Position numbers and translations under genes: made by a program | The notes under the pieces: model-generated | The model's input: the letters and a program-made list of their open reading frames with translations, nothing else | The model's database searches: none | What the model was told of the DNA's origin: nothing | Shown here: in pieces, positions 16,901 through 25,916 of the stretch | Layout of the letters: the number at the start of each line of letters is the position of its first letter | Numbering within the stretch: position 1 is the stretch's first letter | Assembly: GCF_000271665.2 (NCBI RefSeq) | Contig: NZ_CP010978.1 | Location: 3,006,501 to 3,070,500, forward strand | Length of the DNA stretch: 64,000 nt | From: Pelosinus fermentans JBW45 | GTDB taxonomy: Bacteria > Bacillota > Negativicutes > DSM-13327 | Direction: 5' to 3'

Positions 16901-18478
16901 ATGGTAAATCATGATACAAAAGCTTATCTTGTTGGGGCTGGTGTTGGTTCTCTGGCAGCCGCTGTTTATTTGATTCGAGATGGTCATTTCCCAGGAAAAA
17001 ATATCCATATTTTCGAAGAAATGAACATTACTGGCGGAAGTTGCGATGGAACTGGTTCAGCAGAAAAGGGATATGTCCTGCGTGGAGGCAGAATGTTAAA
17101 CGACGAAGCTTATGAATGCACTTGGGAACTTTTAAAGTTTATTCCTTCTATTACTGACCCCCAAATCTCTGTGAGAGATGAAATCATTGCTTTTGATAAA
17201 AAAGTACAAACCCATGCTAAAGCTAGGTTAGTCGACGAAAATGGCAAAATAGTAGATGTCAGTTCTATGGGTTTTAGCAACAAAGATAGAATGGATTTAA
17301 TGAAACTTACCATTAGCCCGGAAGATGCTCTTAAAACCTATACTATTGAGCAATGTTTTTCACCTTCCTTCTTTAAGACCAATTTTTGGTACATGTGGGC
17401 TACTACTTTTGCTTTTCAGCCTTGGCACAGTGCTATCGAATTTAAGCGTTACCTCAATCGGTTCATGCACGAATTTCCTCGTATTCATACGTTAGCAGGC
17501 GTAACTCGAACCCCCTACAATCAGTATGATTCTATTATATTGCCCATTATAAAATGGCTTGGAGGACAAGATGTCCATTTTGAAATGAATTGCAAGGTAA
17601 CAGATCTTGATTTTAAGCCGTCACAAGAGGAAAAAACAATTGAGCGCATCCACTACTTAGATGCAGGAAAGCAAAAAGAAATTACGGTTCATAATACTGA
17701 CTTAGTTTTTGTCACAAATGGCTCTATGACAGAAGGCTATAGTCTTGGATCAATGACCTCAGCCCCTCGCCTTGGTTCCAAAGGTGCCTCCTTTACATTG
17801 TGGGAAAACATTGTAAGAAAACAGCCTGATTTGGGTACTCCATCTGTTTTTTCAGATCATATCGATAAATCCTTATGGGAATCCTTTACTGTCACTTGTA
17901 AAGATCCTATATTCTTTGATTTAATGGAAAATTTCTCAGGTAATTCATACGGCACAGGCGCTCTAGTAACTTTTAAAGATTCCAATTGGTTTATGTCTAT
18001 TGTCTTAGCCTATCAGCCACATTTTATCAATCAGCCTGAGAATATTAAAGTCTTTTGGGGCTATTCTTTATTTCCTAACAACATTGGTAACTATATACCA
18101 AAAAAGATGTCTGAATGTACAGGTGAGGAAATATTAATTGAATTATGTTCTCATCTCAGGTTCCACAAGCATATTCCCTTCATTCTCAAAAACTCTAACT
18201 GCATCCCCTGCATGATGCCATTTATAACCAGCCAGTTCATGCCGCGGGTAAGAACGGACCGACCGGAAGTTATACCGAAAGGCTCAACCAATCTCGTTTT
18301 CCTAGGTCAATTCGCTGAAATACCTGACGACGTTGTTTTTACTGTAGAATATTCTGTTCGATCAGCACAAATGGCCGTCTATTCGCTCCTCAAATTAAAT
18401 AAGGAAGTTACGCCTATTAACCAACATCAATATGATGTGAGAATATTATTCGACACTTTTATCACTTCCTTCCGATAA
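16901..18478 (+). CDS. ohyA: Oleate hydratase (myosin-cross-reactive antigen family)
   Basis: FAD-dependent hydratase that adds water to the cis-9 double bond of oleic or related acids to give 10-hydroxy fatty acids, usually seen as fatty-acid detoxification. 525 residues, shorter than the 560-590 of many homologues. The N-terminal FAD fold has GAGVGSLAAAVYL at about 12-24, and the second FAD/substrate segment has RGGRMLNDEAYECTWEL near 60-76, the family signature with the catalytic acid. TNGSMTEG is in the central part. Start ATG with GGAGG upstream. It is transcribed alone and divergent from the AraC regulator. An acyl-CoA synthetase lies 4.6 kb away but there is no operon link. Confidence 0.9.
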   Translation: MVNHDTKAYLVGAGVGSLAAAVYLIRDGHFPGKNIHIFEEMNITGGSCDGTGSAEKGYVLRGGRMLNDEAYECTWELLKFIPSITDPQISVRDEIIAFDKKVQTHAKARLVDENGKIVDVSSMGFSNKDRMDLMKLTISPEDALKTYTIEQCFSPSFFKTNFWYMWATTFAFQPWHSAIEFKRYLNRFMHEFPRIHTLAGVTRTPYNQYDSIILPIIKWLGGQDVHFEMNCKVTDLDFKPSQEEKTIERIHYLDAGKQKEITVHNTDLVFVTNGSMTEGYSLGSMTSAPRLGSKGASFTLWENIVRKQPDLGTPSVFSDHIDKSLWESFTVTCKDPIFFDLMENFSGNSYGTGALVTFKDSNWFMSIVLAYQPHFINQPENIKVFWGYSLFPNNIGNYIPKKMSECTGEEILIELCSHLRFHKHIPFILKNSNCIPCMMPFITSQFMPRVRTDRPEVIPKGSTNLVFLGQFAEIPDDVVFTVEYSVRSAQMAVYSLLKLNKEVTPINQHQYDVRILFDTFITSFR

Positions 18479-18479
18479 A

Positions 18480-18524
18480 AAAATGACTATGTAAGCAGAT
18501 AATCTGCAATTACATAGTCATTTT
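18480..18524. terminator. Hairpin terminator between oleate hydratase and a small minus-strand frame
   Basis: AAAATGACTATGTAA/TTACATAGTCATTTT with an inner GCAGA/TCTGC stem. The longer T-run (seven) is on the minus strand; the plus side has only four T. Confidence 0.8.
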
Positions 18525-18585
18525 GTCTAACTATTTTAGCATCCTTAAACATGGAAAGCAGAAACTGATTGTGAGCGTCGTTCAT
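18487..18585 (-). CDS. Possible 32-residue protein
   Basis: ATG at 18585 is preceded by AGGAG five bases upstream; the frame ends at TAG inside the hairpin whose T-run faces this direction. The product (begins MNDAHNQFLLSMFKDAK) has no hydrophobic segment and no family I know. The combination of ribosome site and correctly oriented terminator is the only support. It may simply be chance. Confidence 0.35.
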   Translation of the reverse strand: MNDAHNQFLLSMFKDAKIVRQNDYVIADYLLT

Positions 18586-18734
18586 TTATTCTCCTAGTTC
18601 TTTAATCTTTCAACTTTATTTATTTTTATTAAGAATTACATCCTTATATTCGATTTTATCTTGGTACCTCCTGTATTCACTTAGCATACAATAGAGTAAG
18701 TCACAAGGCTAAGCATGAAAAAGGAGGAATACTT

Positions 18735-18848
18735 ATGGGCTTCGGTGGTTTTGGTAACGGACGCGGTGGTGGTAGCTTTATTATTATTATAGTGATCATT
18801 TTGCTATTCTTTTGTTGTTCCAATGATGATTGTTCCTCTAGTTGTTAA
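18735..18848 (+). CDS. Small Gly-rich single-membrane-span protein (YjcZ-like)
   Basis: 37 residues from an ATG with AAGGAGGAA upstream. The layout is a glycine-rich head (MGFGGFGNGRGGGS), a 12-13-residue hydrophobic helix (FIIIIVIILLFF), and a cysteine-rich tail with two adjacent Cys then two more. This is the form of small sporulation-associated membrane proteins annotated as YjcZ-like, although the Cys tail is atypical. A good terminator follows. Function unknown. Confidence 0.7.
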   Translation: MGFGGFGNGRGGGSFIIIIVIILLFFCCSNDDCSSSC

Positions 18849-18889
18849 TCAATTAAAAAAACTCATTCAACAAACTTCATCCCTCTTGC

Positions 18890-18920
18890 AACCACGTTAC
18901 TATAAGCGTGGTTTTTTTTT
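18890..18920 (+). terminator. Terminator of the Gly-rich microprotein
   Basis: AACCACG/CGTGGTT stem with 10-nt loop, then a long T-run. Confidence 0.85.
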
Positions 18921-19029
18921 GTTAAAAAGGCTTCAACGAAAATCATACCCACTTAGAGTCTCCCATCTCTGATGAAAACCATACTACAAACAGTATTTAT
19001 GATTTTTCTCCATGAAATTCAAATCAATC

Positions 19030-19058
19030 AAAAAAATGACACCTGCTGTGTGCAGGTG
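19030..19058 (-). terminator. Terminator of the second MFS gene
   Basis: On the minus strand CACCTGC/GCAGGTG with a 5-nt loop, followed by ATTTTTTT, 65 bp after the stop codon. Confidence 0.8.
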
Positions 19059-19122
19059 CGGATAATTCTTAATTCAAATCATACCTACTTTGTGGAGAAG
19101 AGATTGAAATTTATGATGCAAA

Positions 19123-20301
19123 TTATTGACTATTTTCTGGTTTATATTCTCTCACGTGATTTACATAAAATATAACAAGAGGAATGACAACGATGAAACA
19201 ACTTACCAAATACATCATCGATAAACCAACAGAACTTGACAACATCCCTAATAAAATGGCTCCACACCCCACACCCAAATCAAAAGCAGTTAACATTGTA
19301 CCATTTGCAACGCCACGCTGTAAAGCCCCTACTTTATTAATTGCCATTGTCAAAGCTGTTGGCTGGATTATACCAAAACCTACGCCAAATAATACTGCAG
19401 ACATCATAAATAAGACAATTCCATTTGCAAAGAATAACGATAAAAAGGATGATGCCAGTGCAGCAAATCCGATTGACATAATCTTTATAGGACCTTGCTG
19501 ATCAAGAATTTTCCCAGCATAGGGTCTACTAAGAAAAAGAGCAGCAGCAAAGGCCAAAAAGTAGCTCCCTGGATTTTCAATATCGATTTCTTTTCCGAAA
19601 AGCACAATGAAGGAAAGTACCCCACTATATAACGCAGCCACAAAAAACATTATACTTGCAAAGGAAAAAACTTTAGGTTCAAATAAAATAATACTTTTCG
19701 TATTTGCCGATTTATTTACAGCCTGATGCTCAATCCCCCAAGCACATAAAAATCCAAGTGCAGCAAAACCAAAACTGCTAATAAACAATATTGAAAATCC
19801 AAATCTTTGTAGTATTTCTAGGCCCAGCAAAGGACCCGCGGCCATAGCAATGGTATTAGACAATCCATAATAACCAATTCCTTCCCCGCGCCTAACTGCC
19901 GGAACAAGATCTGTTGCTGTTGTTCCAGAGGCGGTGGTAGCAAATCCCCAAAATATTCCATGAATCCCTCTCAATATAACCAATAATACTAAACTTGTCA
20001 CCCAATTGTATGCTAGCATAGCCAATGTCAAAAGAAGCAATGATAAGCGTAATATGGCTTTTCTCCCTAAAGTATCTAGTAAATGCCCAGCTAAAGGACG
20101 CGATAACACTGCTGCTAGAGCAAAAATGCCAAAAATATACCCTACTACTTTAGTATCACCAGCAAGAACATCAGTGATAAATAAAGGCAACGTCGGTAAT
20201 AAACAGTAAAAACTCGTAAATATAAACAAATTGGACAAACAAAGCAAAAGAAAACTTTTCGTCCAAAGCTGAGGCGGTGCTCCTCCCTGTTTTATTATCA
20301 T
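19123..20301 (-). CDS. MFS transporter (drug-efflux-like)
   Basis: 392-residue, 12-helix major facilitator. The loop-2/3 region shows SRPLAGHLLDTLGRK, the motif-A form typical of the family, and the matching second-half loop has SRPYAGKILDQQGP. Motif C-like GPLLG is in helix 5, pointing to a proton antiporter of the sugar/drug export type. Start ATG is preceded by GGAAGAGGGGAG. It is transcribed alone. Substrate unknown. Confidence 0.85.
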   Translation of the reverse strand: MIIKQGGAPPQLWTKSFLLLCLSNLFIFTSFYCLLPTLPLFITDVLAGDTKVVGYIFGIFALAAVLSRPLAGHLLDTLGRKAILRLSLLLLTLAMLAYNWVTSLVLLVILRGIHGIFWGFATTASGTTATDLVPAVRRGEGIGYYGLSNTIAMAAGPLLGLEILQRFGFSILFISSFGFAALGFLCAWGIEHQAVNKSANTKSIILFEPKVFSFASIMFFVAALYSGVLSFIVLFGKEIDIENPGSYFLAFAAALFLSRPYAGKILDQQGPIKIMSIGFAALASSFLSLFFANGIVLFMMSAVLFGVGFGIIQPTALTMAINKVGALQRGVANGTMLTAFDLGVGCGAILLGMLSSSVGLSMMYLVSCFIVVIPLVIFYVNHVREYKPENSQ

Positions 20302-20568
20302 CCACTCCCCTCTTCCTATAAATACTATCGAGAGATGTACGAATTCACAATATTTACTAAAAGGATTTAATTCGCGAATAAGGACTTATTTTCCTGCATT
20401 TTAACTATCTTTTCCTTTTCGTATGAATCATACTCAAGCATTTTCGAAAAACTGGAAGTCGAATACATTTAATTAGAGTTTCAAAGCAGGATTCATCTAG
20501 ATTTTAACGAAATGGAAAATAAAAGTATCTGAGGGATATTTTAATGTAAAATTTAAGGAGTGATTGTG

Positions 20569-21738
20569 TTGTTATATAGAAAGTATGGAAAGACAAATGA
20601 AATGGTTTCTGTTCTGGGATTTGGCTGTATGAGGCTTCCTGTTATCGGCGGTGATCCTACTAACATTGATGAAGAACAATCAATAGCAATGATTCGCCAT
20701 GCAATTGATGAAGGTGTAAATTATATAGATACTGCATATCCTTATCATGGAAAAGGTATGGCTTATGGTGGAGCTAGCGAGCCTTTTGTGGCAAAAGCAT
20801 TGAAAGATGGCTATAGAGAACGTGTAAAATTAGCTACGAAACTTCCTAGCTGGCTAATCAAAACACGGGCTGATATGGATAAATACTTAAATGAACAATT
20901 AAAACGCCTTGAGACAGATACAATTGATTTTTATTTAGTCCACTCACTTAGTGCTTCTACATGGCCCAGCCTAAAAGAAGCAGGAATTAGTGAGTTTTTG
21001 GATCAGGCAATTCAAGATGGCAGAATCAAACATGCAGGATTTTCATTTCATGAAAGAGTTGGTTTGTTCAAAGAAATCGTTGATTATTATGATTGGTCAT
21101 TCTGCCAGATTCAATATAATTATTTAGATGAAAACTATCAGGCTGGCAAAGAAGGATTGGAGTACGCAGCCAAAAAGGGATTAGGCATTGCTATTATGGA
21201 GCCACTGAGAGGTGGAAAAATTGCTGAAAATCTTCCTGATGATGCTCTTTCCTTTTTTGATCAGGCAGATCAAAAAAGGACACCTGTTGAATGGGCACTG
21301 CGCTGGGTATGGAATCATCCTGAAGTATCAATTGCTTTAAGCGGCATGTCAACTATGGAGCATGTTACAGAAAACCTTAAAATAGCTCGAGATGCTCACG
21401 CAAATTCATTAACAGAAAAAGAAATCAACATTATCAATCAAGTAAAGTCTATTTTTAAGGAACGAATAAAAGTCAATTGTACCGCTTGTGCCTATTGTAT
21501 GCCTTGTCCTGCTGGCGTGAATATTCCAGGGTGTTTTACAATCCTTAATGATAATTTTATCTTTGGTGATAGTCCCGCAGTTAGAGAACGGCATAAATTT
21601 CTATATAATTTCCGCATTGACTCAGCAGCACATGCATCTAACTGTATAGAATGCGGTAAGTGTGAAAGCCATTGTCCTCAAAATATATCCATCCGCAAGG
21701 AATTACACACCATTAAAGAATTATTTGAATCAGCTTAA
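20569..21738 (+). CDS. Aldo/keto reductase with C-terminal 2x[4Fe-4S] domain
   Basis: NAD(P)H-type oxidoreductase of about 389 residues. The AKR barrel has GFGCMRLP, the catalytic Asp/Tyr in YIDTAYPYHG, and KLATKLP. The C-terminus carries two ferredoxin-like clusters: CTACAYCMPCPAGV and CIECGKCESHCPQ. This combination is common in anaerobic Firmicutes and suggests electron transfer with ferredoxin, but the substrate is unknown. Start: GTG 20560 lies in the AAGGAG motif itself; TTG 20569 (MLYRKYGKT) has eight-base spacing and the family-like N-terminus, GTG 20566 is the alternative. It is transcribed alone with its own terminator. Confidence 0.9.
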   Translation: MLYRKYGKTNEMVSVLGFGCMRLPVIGGDPTNIDEEQSIAMIRHAIDEGVNYIDTAYPYHGKGMAYGGASEPFVAKALKDGYRERVKLATKLPSWLIKTRADMDKYLNEQLKRLETDTIDFYLVHSLSASTWPSLKEAGISEFLDQAIQDGRIKHAGFSFHERVGLFKEIVDYYDWSFCQIQYNYLDENYQAGKEGLEYAAKKGLGIAIMEPLRGGKIAENLPDDALSFFDQADQKRTPVEWALRWVWNHPEVSIALSGMSTMEHVTENLKIARDAHANSLTEKEINIINQVKSIFKERIKVNCTACAYCMPCPAGVNIPGCFTILNDNFIFGDSPAVRERHKFLYNFRIDSAAHASNCIECGKCESHCPQNISIRKELHTIKELFESA

Positions 21739-21771
21739 CCTGCTGACTTAAGAATTAATTTACAACTAAAA

Positions 21772-21815
21772 CAAGCAACTACGATAGCATTAGTCTGCTA
21801 TTTTTAGTTGCTTTT
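21772..21815 (+). terminator. Terminator of the aldo/keto reductase
   Basis: Imperfect stem AAGCAACTACGATAGCA paired with TGCTATTTTTAGTTGCTT, then CTTTTCTTTC. Confidence 0.7.
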
Positions 21816-21926
21816 CTTTCTTCATATCGATTTTAATACATATAAATTCATTTATAAAATTCATGATTGTAAGGATTTTGGGGTATCTTAAGATACTATA
21901 AAGAATCTTTAATTGGAGGTCTTACT

Positions 21927-22124
21927 ATGACTAAAAATTTATCGAAGAACCAAATTCATGAACTAACTATGCTCGTTTTAAACCAACTGGATTTCCAGGA
22001 AGCAAATGAGACATCATCGGCTACGCTTATAGCCGATGATGTTGTGCAAAAATATGCCGAAGTTTATGAAAATATTCAAAAGAAGAATACACCACCGAAA
22101 GTCACAGTTTCTAATAATAAGTGA
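21927..22124 (+). CDS. Small hypothetical protein (65 aa)
   Basis: Not recognised. 65 residues, soluble, helix-prone N-terminal two thirds and a Lys/Pro/Asn tail; no Cys. ATG is preceded by GGAGG with eight-base spacing, and a strong terminator follows, so it is probably real. The codons for SATLIADDV (22011-22042) form a perfect 13-bp hairpin inside the gene, which is odd for a coding region. Confidence 0.7.
   Translation: MTKNLSKNQIHELTMLVLNQLDFQEANETSSATLIADDVVQKYAEVYENIQKKNTPPKVTVSNNK
22011..22042. repeat. 13-bp perfect inverted repeat within a small gene
   Basis: ACATCATCGGCTA and its exact complement TAGCCGATGATGT around CGCTTA, inside the 65-residue coding sequence. Confidence 0.8.
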
Positions 22125-22134
22125 GTCTGGTTAC

Positions 22135-22167
22135 GACTGTTCCGTAATTACTACGGACAGTCTTTTT
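22135..22167 (+). terminator. Terminator of the 65-residue gene
   Basis: GACTGT-T-CCGTA/TACGGACAGTC stem followed by TTTTT. Confidence 0.85.
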
Positions 22168-22379
22168 AGTTATTTTGCAGCAGCCAAACTATTCAAGGCA
22201 CCGTATCCCTAGGCACTGCTCTTAGACAACATTTGAATCCATGCTATATTATTATAGATAAATATATTTTTTCATCTAGAAAGAAACTTCGTATATATTC
22301 TAAATGAATTTCAAATAAAGGAATTCGATATAAATCGTGTACCCATATTATCAACAACATTAAGAAAGGAGTTTTTGAA

Positions 22380-22538
22380 ATGTCAATATCAGCAATAAAT
22401 GCAACTATGAATAATCAATATTTAACAAACTTTCAAAAAGCGAATAAGACCGCTATACCTAAGGAAATTCCAAAGTATACAACAATAACGCCTCCAAACA
22501 AAACATTTGATTTCAAAGGCTTAACAATCAAGGAATAA
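22380..22538 (+). CDS. Small hypothetical protein (52 aa)
   Basis: Not recognised. ATG 22380 is preceded by AAAGGAG at good spacing. The 52-residue product (starts MSISAINATMNNQYLTNFQK, ends LTIKE) is polar, rich in Asn, Thr, Lys and Pro, with no Cys and no hydrophobic helix; it may be unstructured. A perfect 20-bp stem follows 26 bp after the stop. Neighbours are unrelated. Confidence 0.6.
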   Translation: MSISAINATMNNQYLTNFQKANKTAIPKEIPKYTTITPPNKTFDFKGLTIKE

Positions 22539-22564
22539 TACTATTCCTCTATATCCCACTTATG

Positions 22565-22617
22565 AATATCGCTACTATATACTTCTGCTAAAAAGGAAAG
22601 TATATAGTAGCGATATT
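22565..22617. terminator. Long hairpin after the 52-residue gene
   Basis: Perfect 20-bp arms (22565-22584, 22598-22617) with a 13-nt loop and TTCTTT after it; may act in both directions with the convergent 32-residue gene. Confidence 0.7.
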
Positions 22618-22679
22618 TCTTTAATTGTTAGTAACTCTGCTGATATTGTTCTTAAAATGGAAAACTATTCATTTGAATT

Positions 22680-22778
22680 TTATTTTTCCTTATATTTTAT
22701 CATAAGCGATATCACTAATAGACAAATAAACATTCCCACAATCAGACCAATTCCAAAGTCGGCCATATGAGTAATCAT
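22680..22778 (-). CDS. Single-span membrane microprotein (32 aa)
   Basis: ATG 22778 with GAGGTG upstream at about nine bases. The product is a short polar start (MITHMADF), one hydrophobic helix (GIGLIVGMFICLLVISLMI) and a basic tail (KYKEK), so a type with the N-terminus outside and Lys-rich tail inside. Unrecognised; regulatory membrane microproteins have this form. The 290 bases between here and the gapB terminator hold nothing I can name. Confidence 0.55.
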   Translation of the reverse strand: MITHMADFGIGLIVGMFICLLVISLMIKYKEK

Positions 22779-23009
22779 TTTATTGAATCACCTCATTGCA
22801 GTTTCCGTTATATAGATTACGCATTCGAAAAGTCAATGATACAAAAATAACTTAGACAAGCTAGAATCAACAGTATCTTAATTCTTTATGTGGATGCTTA
22901 ATACGATTGTCTTTGCTAGATATATCCTAATTATAAAGAAAATGTATTACAGTTTTGTTACAAAATTTTCACATCCATTATTCATTATCTAAATTAATCT
23001 AAGCTATAT

Positions 23010-23040
23010 AAAGGAGTGACCTTAATAAGGTCACTCCTTT
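23010..23040 (-). terminator. Terminator of pckA-gapB
   Basis: Perfect 14-bp arms AAAGGAGTGACCTT/AAGGTCACTCCTTT with a 3-nt loop, 28 bp after the gapB stop. Confidence 0.85.
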
Positions 23041-23067
23041 AATATATCGATAAAACTCCCGTTATTA

Positions 23068-24117
23068 TTAGTATCCTACAGCTTTTGTTTCGACATTTCT
23101 GACTTCTTCTTTATACAGCATTTTACCAAGGTGTTGTGCCAGTTCAACAACACGACAGGAGTATCCCCATTCATTATCATACCATGCAAGAATTTTTGCT
23201 TTTCGCTTTTCAATAACCATTGTCGATAGCGCATCTACAATGGCCGAGTGCTTGTTGCCCAAAAAGTCAACGGAAACGAGGGGTTGATCACAGTATTCCA
23301 TAATACCCATCATAGAACTTTCAGCAGCAGTACGCAAAGCGTCATTGATTTTCTCAATGGTAACGTCCTGCTCCAGCTCGACAACTAAATCCACCAAGGA
23401 TACATTTGGTACTGGAACACGTAGGGAAACTCCGTTTAACTTTCCCTTTAGCTCAGGTATTACAAGGCCAATTGCTTTTGCAGCTCCTGTCGATGTTGGA
23501 ACTATCGATTGCATACAACTTCTTGATCGGCGCGGATCTTTATGACTATTGTCTAAGCTTCGTTGATCAGTGGTAAATGCATGAACGGTTGACATTAGAC
23601 CATTGGTAATTCCAAAATTATCATTAATTATTTTGATAATAGGAGCTAAACAGTTTGTCGTACAAGATGCGTTAGATATCACATGATGGACTTTAGGCTG
23701 ATAAATATTTTCGTTAACTCCCAGAACAATTGTAGGAGTGGAGTCATTAGCCGGCGCGGATATGATAACTTTTTTAGCACCATTTCTCAAGTGAACTTCA
23801 CAATCCTTACTAGAATTAAATTTCCCTGTAGATTCAATAACAATATCGACTCCAAGTTTTCCCCAAGGAAGATTAGCAGGATTGCGGTCGGAAATTATTT
23901 TTATAGGATGTCCATCAATTATGATTTTATCTTCAGTTGCTTTAATATCTTTATTAAGTCTGCCATGTACTGAATCATATTCTAAAAGGCGCGCTGATGC
24001 GATGCTATCTGACGTGCTATTTACGGCGACAACTTCTATATTCTCATTTTCTAACGCCGCTCTTAAACACATTCTCCCAATGCGTCCAAAACCATTAATT
24101 CCTACTTTTATTGTCAT
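23068..24117 (-). CDS. gapB: Glyceraldehyde-3-phosphate dehydrogenase, GapB-like
   Basis: Phosphorylating GAPDH, 349 residues. Catalytic cysteine C152 in SNASCTTNC; the NAD(P) fold starts with GINGFGRIGR. The position after VAVN that is Asp in NAD-specific glycolytic enzymes is Ser here (VAVNSTSD), and other segments (LLEYDSVHGR, TTDQRSLDN, HKDPRRSR) resemble B. subtilis GapB, the NADP-preferring gluconeogenic form. The gene follows PEP carboxykinase by 52 bp on the same strand, which fits a gluconeogenic role when growing on amino or organic acids. ATG with GGGAGGAAG upstream. Cofactor preference is an inference from the residue, not proven. Confidence 0.92.
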   Translation of the reverse strand: MTIKVGINGFGRIGRMCLRAALENENIEVVAVNSTSDSIASARLLEYDSVHGRLNKDIKATEDKIIIDGHPIKIISDRNPANLPWGKLGVDIVIESTGKFNSSKDCEVHLRNGAKKVIISAPANDSTPTIVLGVNENIYQPKVHHVISNASCTTNCLAPIIKIINDNFGITNGLMSTVHAFTTDQRSLDNSHKDPRRSRSCMQSIVPTSTGAAKAIGLVIPELKGKLNGVSLRVPVPNVSLVDLVVELEQDVTIEKINDALRTAAESSMMGIMEYCDQPLVSVDFLGNKHSAIVDALSTMVIEKRKAKILAWYDNEWGYSCRVVELAQHLGKMLYKEEVRNVETKAVGY

Positions 24118-24169
24118 GTTCTTCCTCCCTAAAGTATACGATTAAGCTACAAGAGTTCTTCCATTATTA

Positions 24170-25747
24170 TTACCCTTTGGGACCCGCCTGGGCAATTCCC
24201 TCAGGGATATCTTCCAAAAATCTAGTAAAATTTTCATTGAATAAAGCTGCCAACTCTCTAGCCTGGCGATCATAGGATACCCCATCGCTCCAGGTTTTGC
24301 GAGGCTTAAGTATATTTTGGGGCACTCCAGGGCATGTATCGGGTACATAAATGTTAAAAATCGGATCTAGATCATAGAAAACATGATCCATGTGCCCTTC
24401 AATAGCTGCTGTCACCATGGCTCTAGTATAAGCTAAATTCATTCTTTTTCCGGTGCCATATGGTCCTCCTGACCACCCAGTATTAATCAAGAAAACATTG
24501 GTTTTCTGTTGTTCTAACTTTTCTCCCAGCATTTTTGCATAAACCAAAGGAGATAACGGAAGAAAAGGAGCACCGAAACAAGCAGAAAAAGTGGCTTCTG
24601 GTTTGGTAATGCCTCTCTCTGTTCCCGCAAGCTTACTCGTATACCCTGATAAGAAATGGTACATAGCCTGTTCCTTATTTAACTTAGCAATCGGCGGTAA
24701 TACTCCAAAGGCATCTGCCGTTAGAAATATCACGGTGCTAGGATGCCCTCCCACACCTGGAACCACAACATTATCAATATAGTGAACAGGGTAGGCGGCA
24801 CGAGTATTTTCAGTGAAATCTACACTATCATAATTCGCCGCACGACTCTCTTCATTCACTACTACATTCTCCAACACTGTGCCAAAACGAATGGCGTCCC
24901 AAATCTGTGGTTCATTTTCCTGGCTCAGTTTAATACACTTAGCATAACATCCGCCCTCAATATTAAAAATACCCTGGTTACTCCAGCCATGTTCATCGTC
25001 CCCGATCAGACGACGATTATGATCAGCCGACAACGTAGTCTTACCAGTTCCGCTCAGACCAAAAAACAGTGCGGTATCTCCTGTTTCTCCCATATTAGCG
25101 GAGCAATGCATAGAAAGAATACCTTGTTTCGGCAGCAAAAAATTCATGACCGTAAAAATAGCTTTTTTCATTTCACCAGCATAATGAGTTCCCCCAATTA
25201 ATATTATCCTCTGCTCAAGGTTCAGGACAATAAAAGCTTCGGAATTTGTACCGTCGATTTCCGGTGTCGCTTTAAAGTTAGGCAGGCAAATCACCGTGAA
25301 ATCTGGTTTTCCCGTTTCCTGCAATGGCTCAGGACGAATAAATAGTTGATGAACGAAAAGGTTTTGCCAAGCAAATTCATTAATAAACTGTACTTTTACC
25401 TGATGCTCTTCATCAGCTCCTGCATATCCACTAAATGTAAATATCTCCCGATTTTGTAAGTATCCCATCATGCGATTGTAGAGCTGGATAAACTGTTTAC
25501 CGCTAAAAGATTTATTGCTGCCCCAGGCAATATCATTATGCACGGCAGGTGAATCCACAATAAATTTATCATTAGGCGAACGTCCAGTATATTTGCCAGT
25601 CGTAACCCGCAACGCTCCTGTAGAAGTAAGCTGTCCCTCATTACGGCTAATGGCTTCTTCTACCAACTGCGTCGGCGGCAGATTATAATATACTTTACTG
25701 GCTACCTCTGTAATACCGAGGTAGTTATTTTCTCCTATTCTCTCCAT
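24170..25747 (-). CDS. pckA: Phosphoenolpyruvate carboxykinase (ATP)
   Basis: Oxaloacetate + ATP to PEP + CO2 + ADP, the entry step of gluconeogenesis. 525 residues, normal length. GLSGTGKTT at 230-238 is the kinase-1a P-loop; GDDEHGW is the metal site, RSPNDKF and [11 protein letters not shown] are substrate segments. An upstream in-frame start exists, but ATG 25747 has GGGAGG and begins the family sequence. It is first in a pair with gapB. No CcpN-type regulator is adjacent, and I see no terminator between the two genes. Confidence 0.96.
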   Translation of the reverse strand: MERIGENNYLGITEVASKVYYNLPPTQLVEEAISRNEGQLTSTGALRVTTGKYTGRSPNDKFIVDSPAVHNDIAWGSNKSFSGKQFIQLYNRMMGYLQNREIFTFSGYAGADEEHQVKVQFINEFAWQNLFVHQLFIRPEPLQETGKPDFTVICLPNFKATPEIDGTNSEAFIVLNLEQRIILIGGTHYAGEMKKAIFTVMNFLLPKQGILSMHCSANMGETGDTALFFGLSGTGKTTLSADHNRRLIGDDEHGWSNQGIFNIEGGCYAKCIKLSQENEPQIWDAIRFGTVLENVVVNEESRAANYDSVDFTENTRAAYPVHYIDNVVVPGVGGHPSTVIFLTADAFGVLPPIAKLNKEQAMYHFLSGYTSKLAGTERGITKPEATFSACFGAPFLPLSPLVYAKMLGEKLEQQKTNVFLINTGWSGGPYGTGKRMNLAYTRAMVTAAIEGHMDHVFYDLDPIFNIYVPDTCPGVPQNILKPRKTWSDGVSYDRQARELAALFNENFTRFLEDIPEGIAQAGPKG

Positions 25748-25878
25748 AAGTACCTCCCTATTTATTATCTTGAATACATTGTACATTATACCATATTGCG
25801 GGACGAAAAACATCCCACCATCATATTTATTTTATTTTTTTTAATATCCTATTGCCTTCCTGCCTTAAAAACAAAAAT

Positions 25879-25903
25879 GCCGTAAGGATTACTCCTTACG
25901 GTA
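25879..25903 (-). terminator. Terminator of the pentapeptide-repeat gene
   Basis: On the minus strand ACCGTAAGGA/TCCTTACGG followed by CATTTTTGTTTTT, 14 bp after the stop. Confidence 0.85.
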
Positions 25904-25916
25904 TACATTCGTACTA

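Noticed and set aside
18972-19175. Plus-strand frame upstream of the second MFS terminator
   Set aside because: No ribosome site; it crosses the MFS terminator on the opposite strand.
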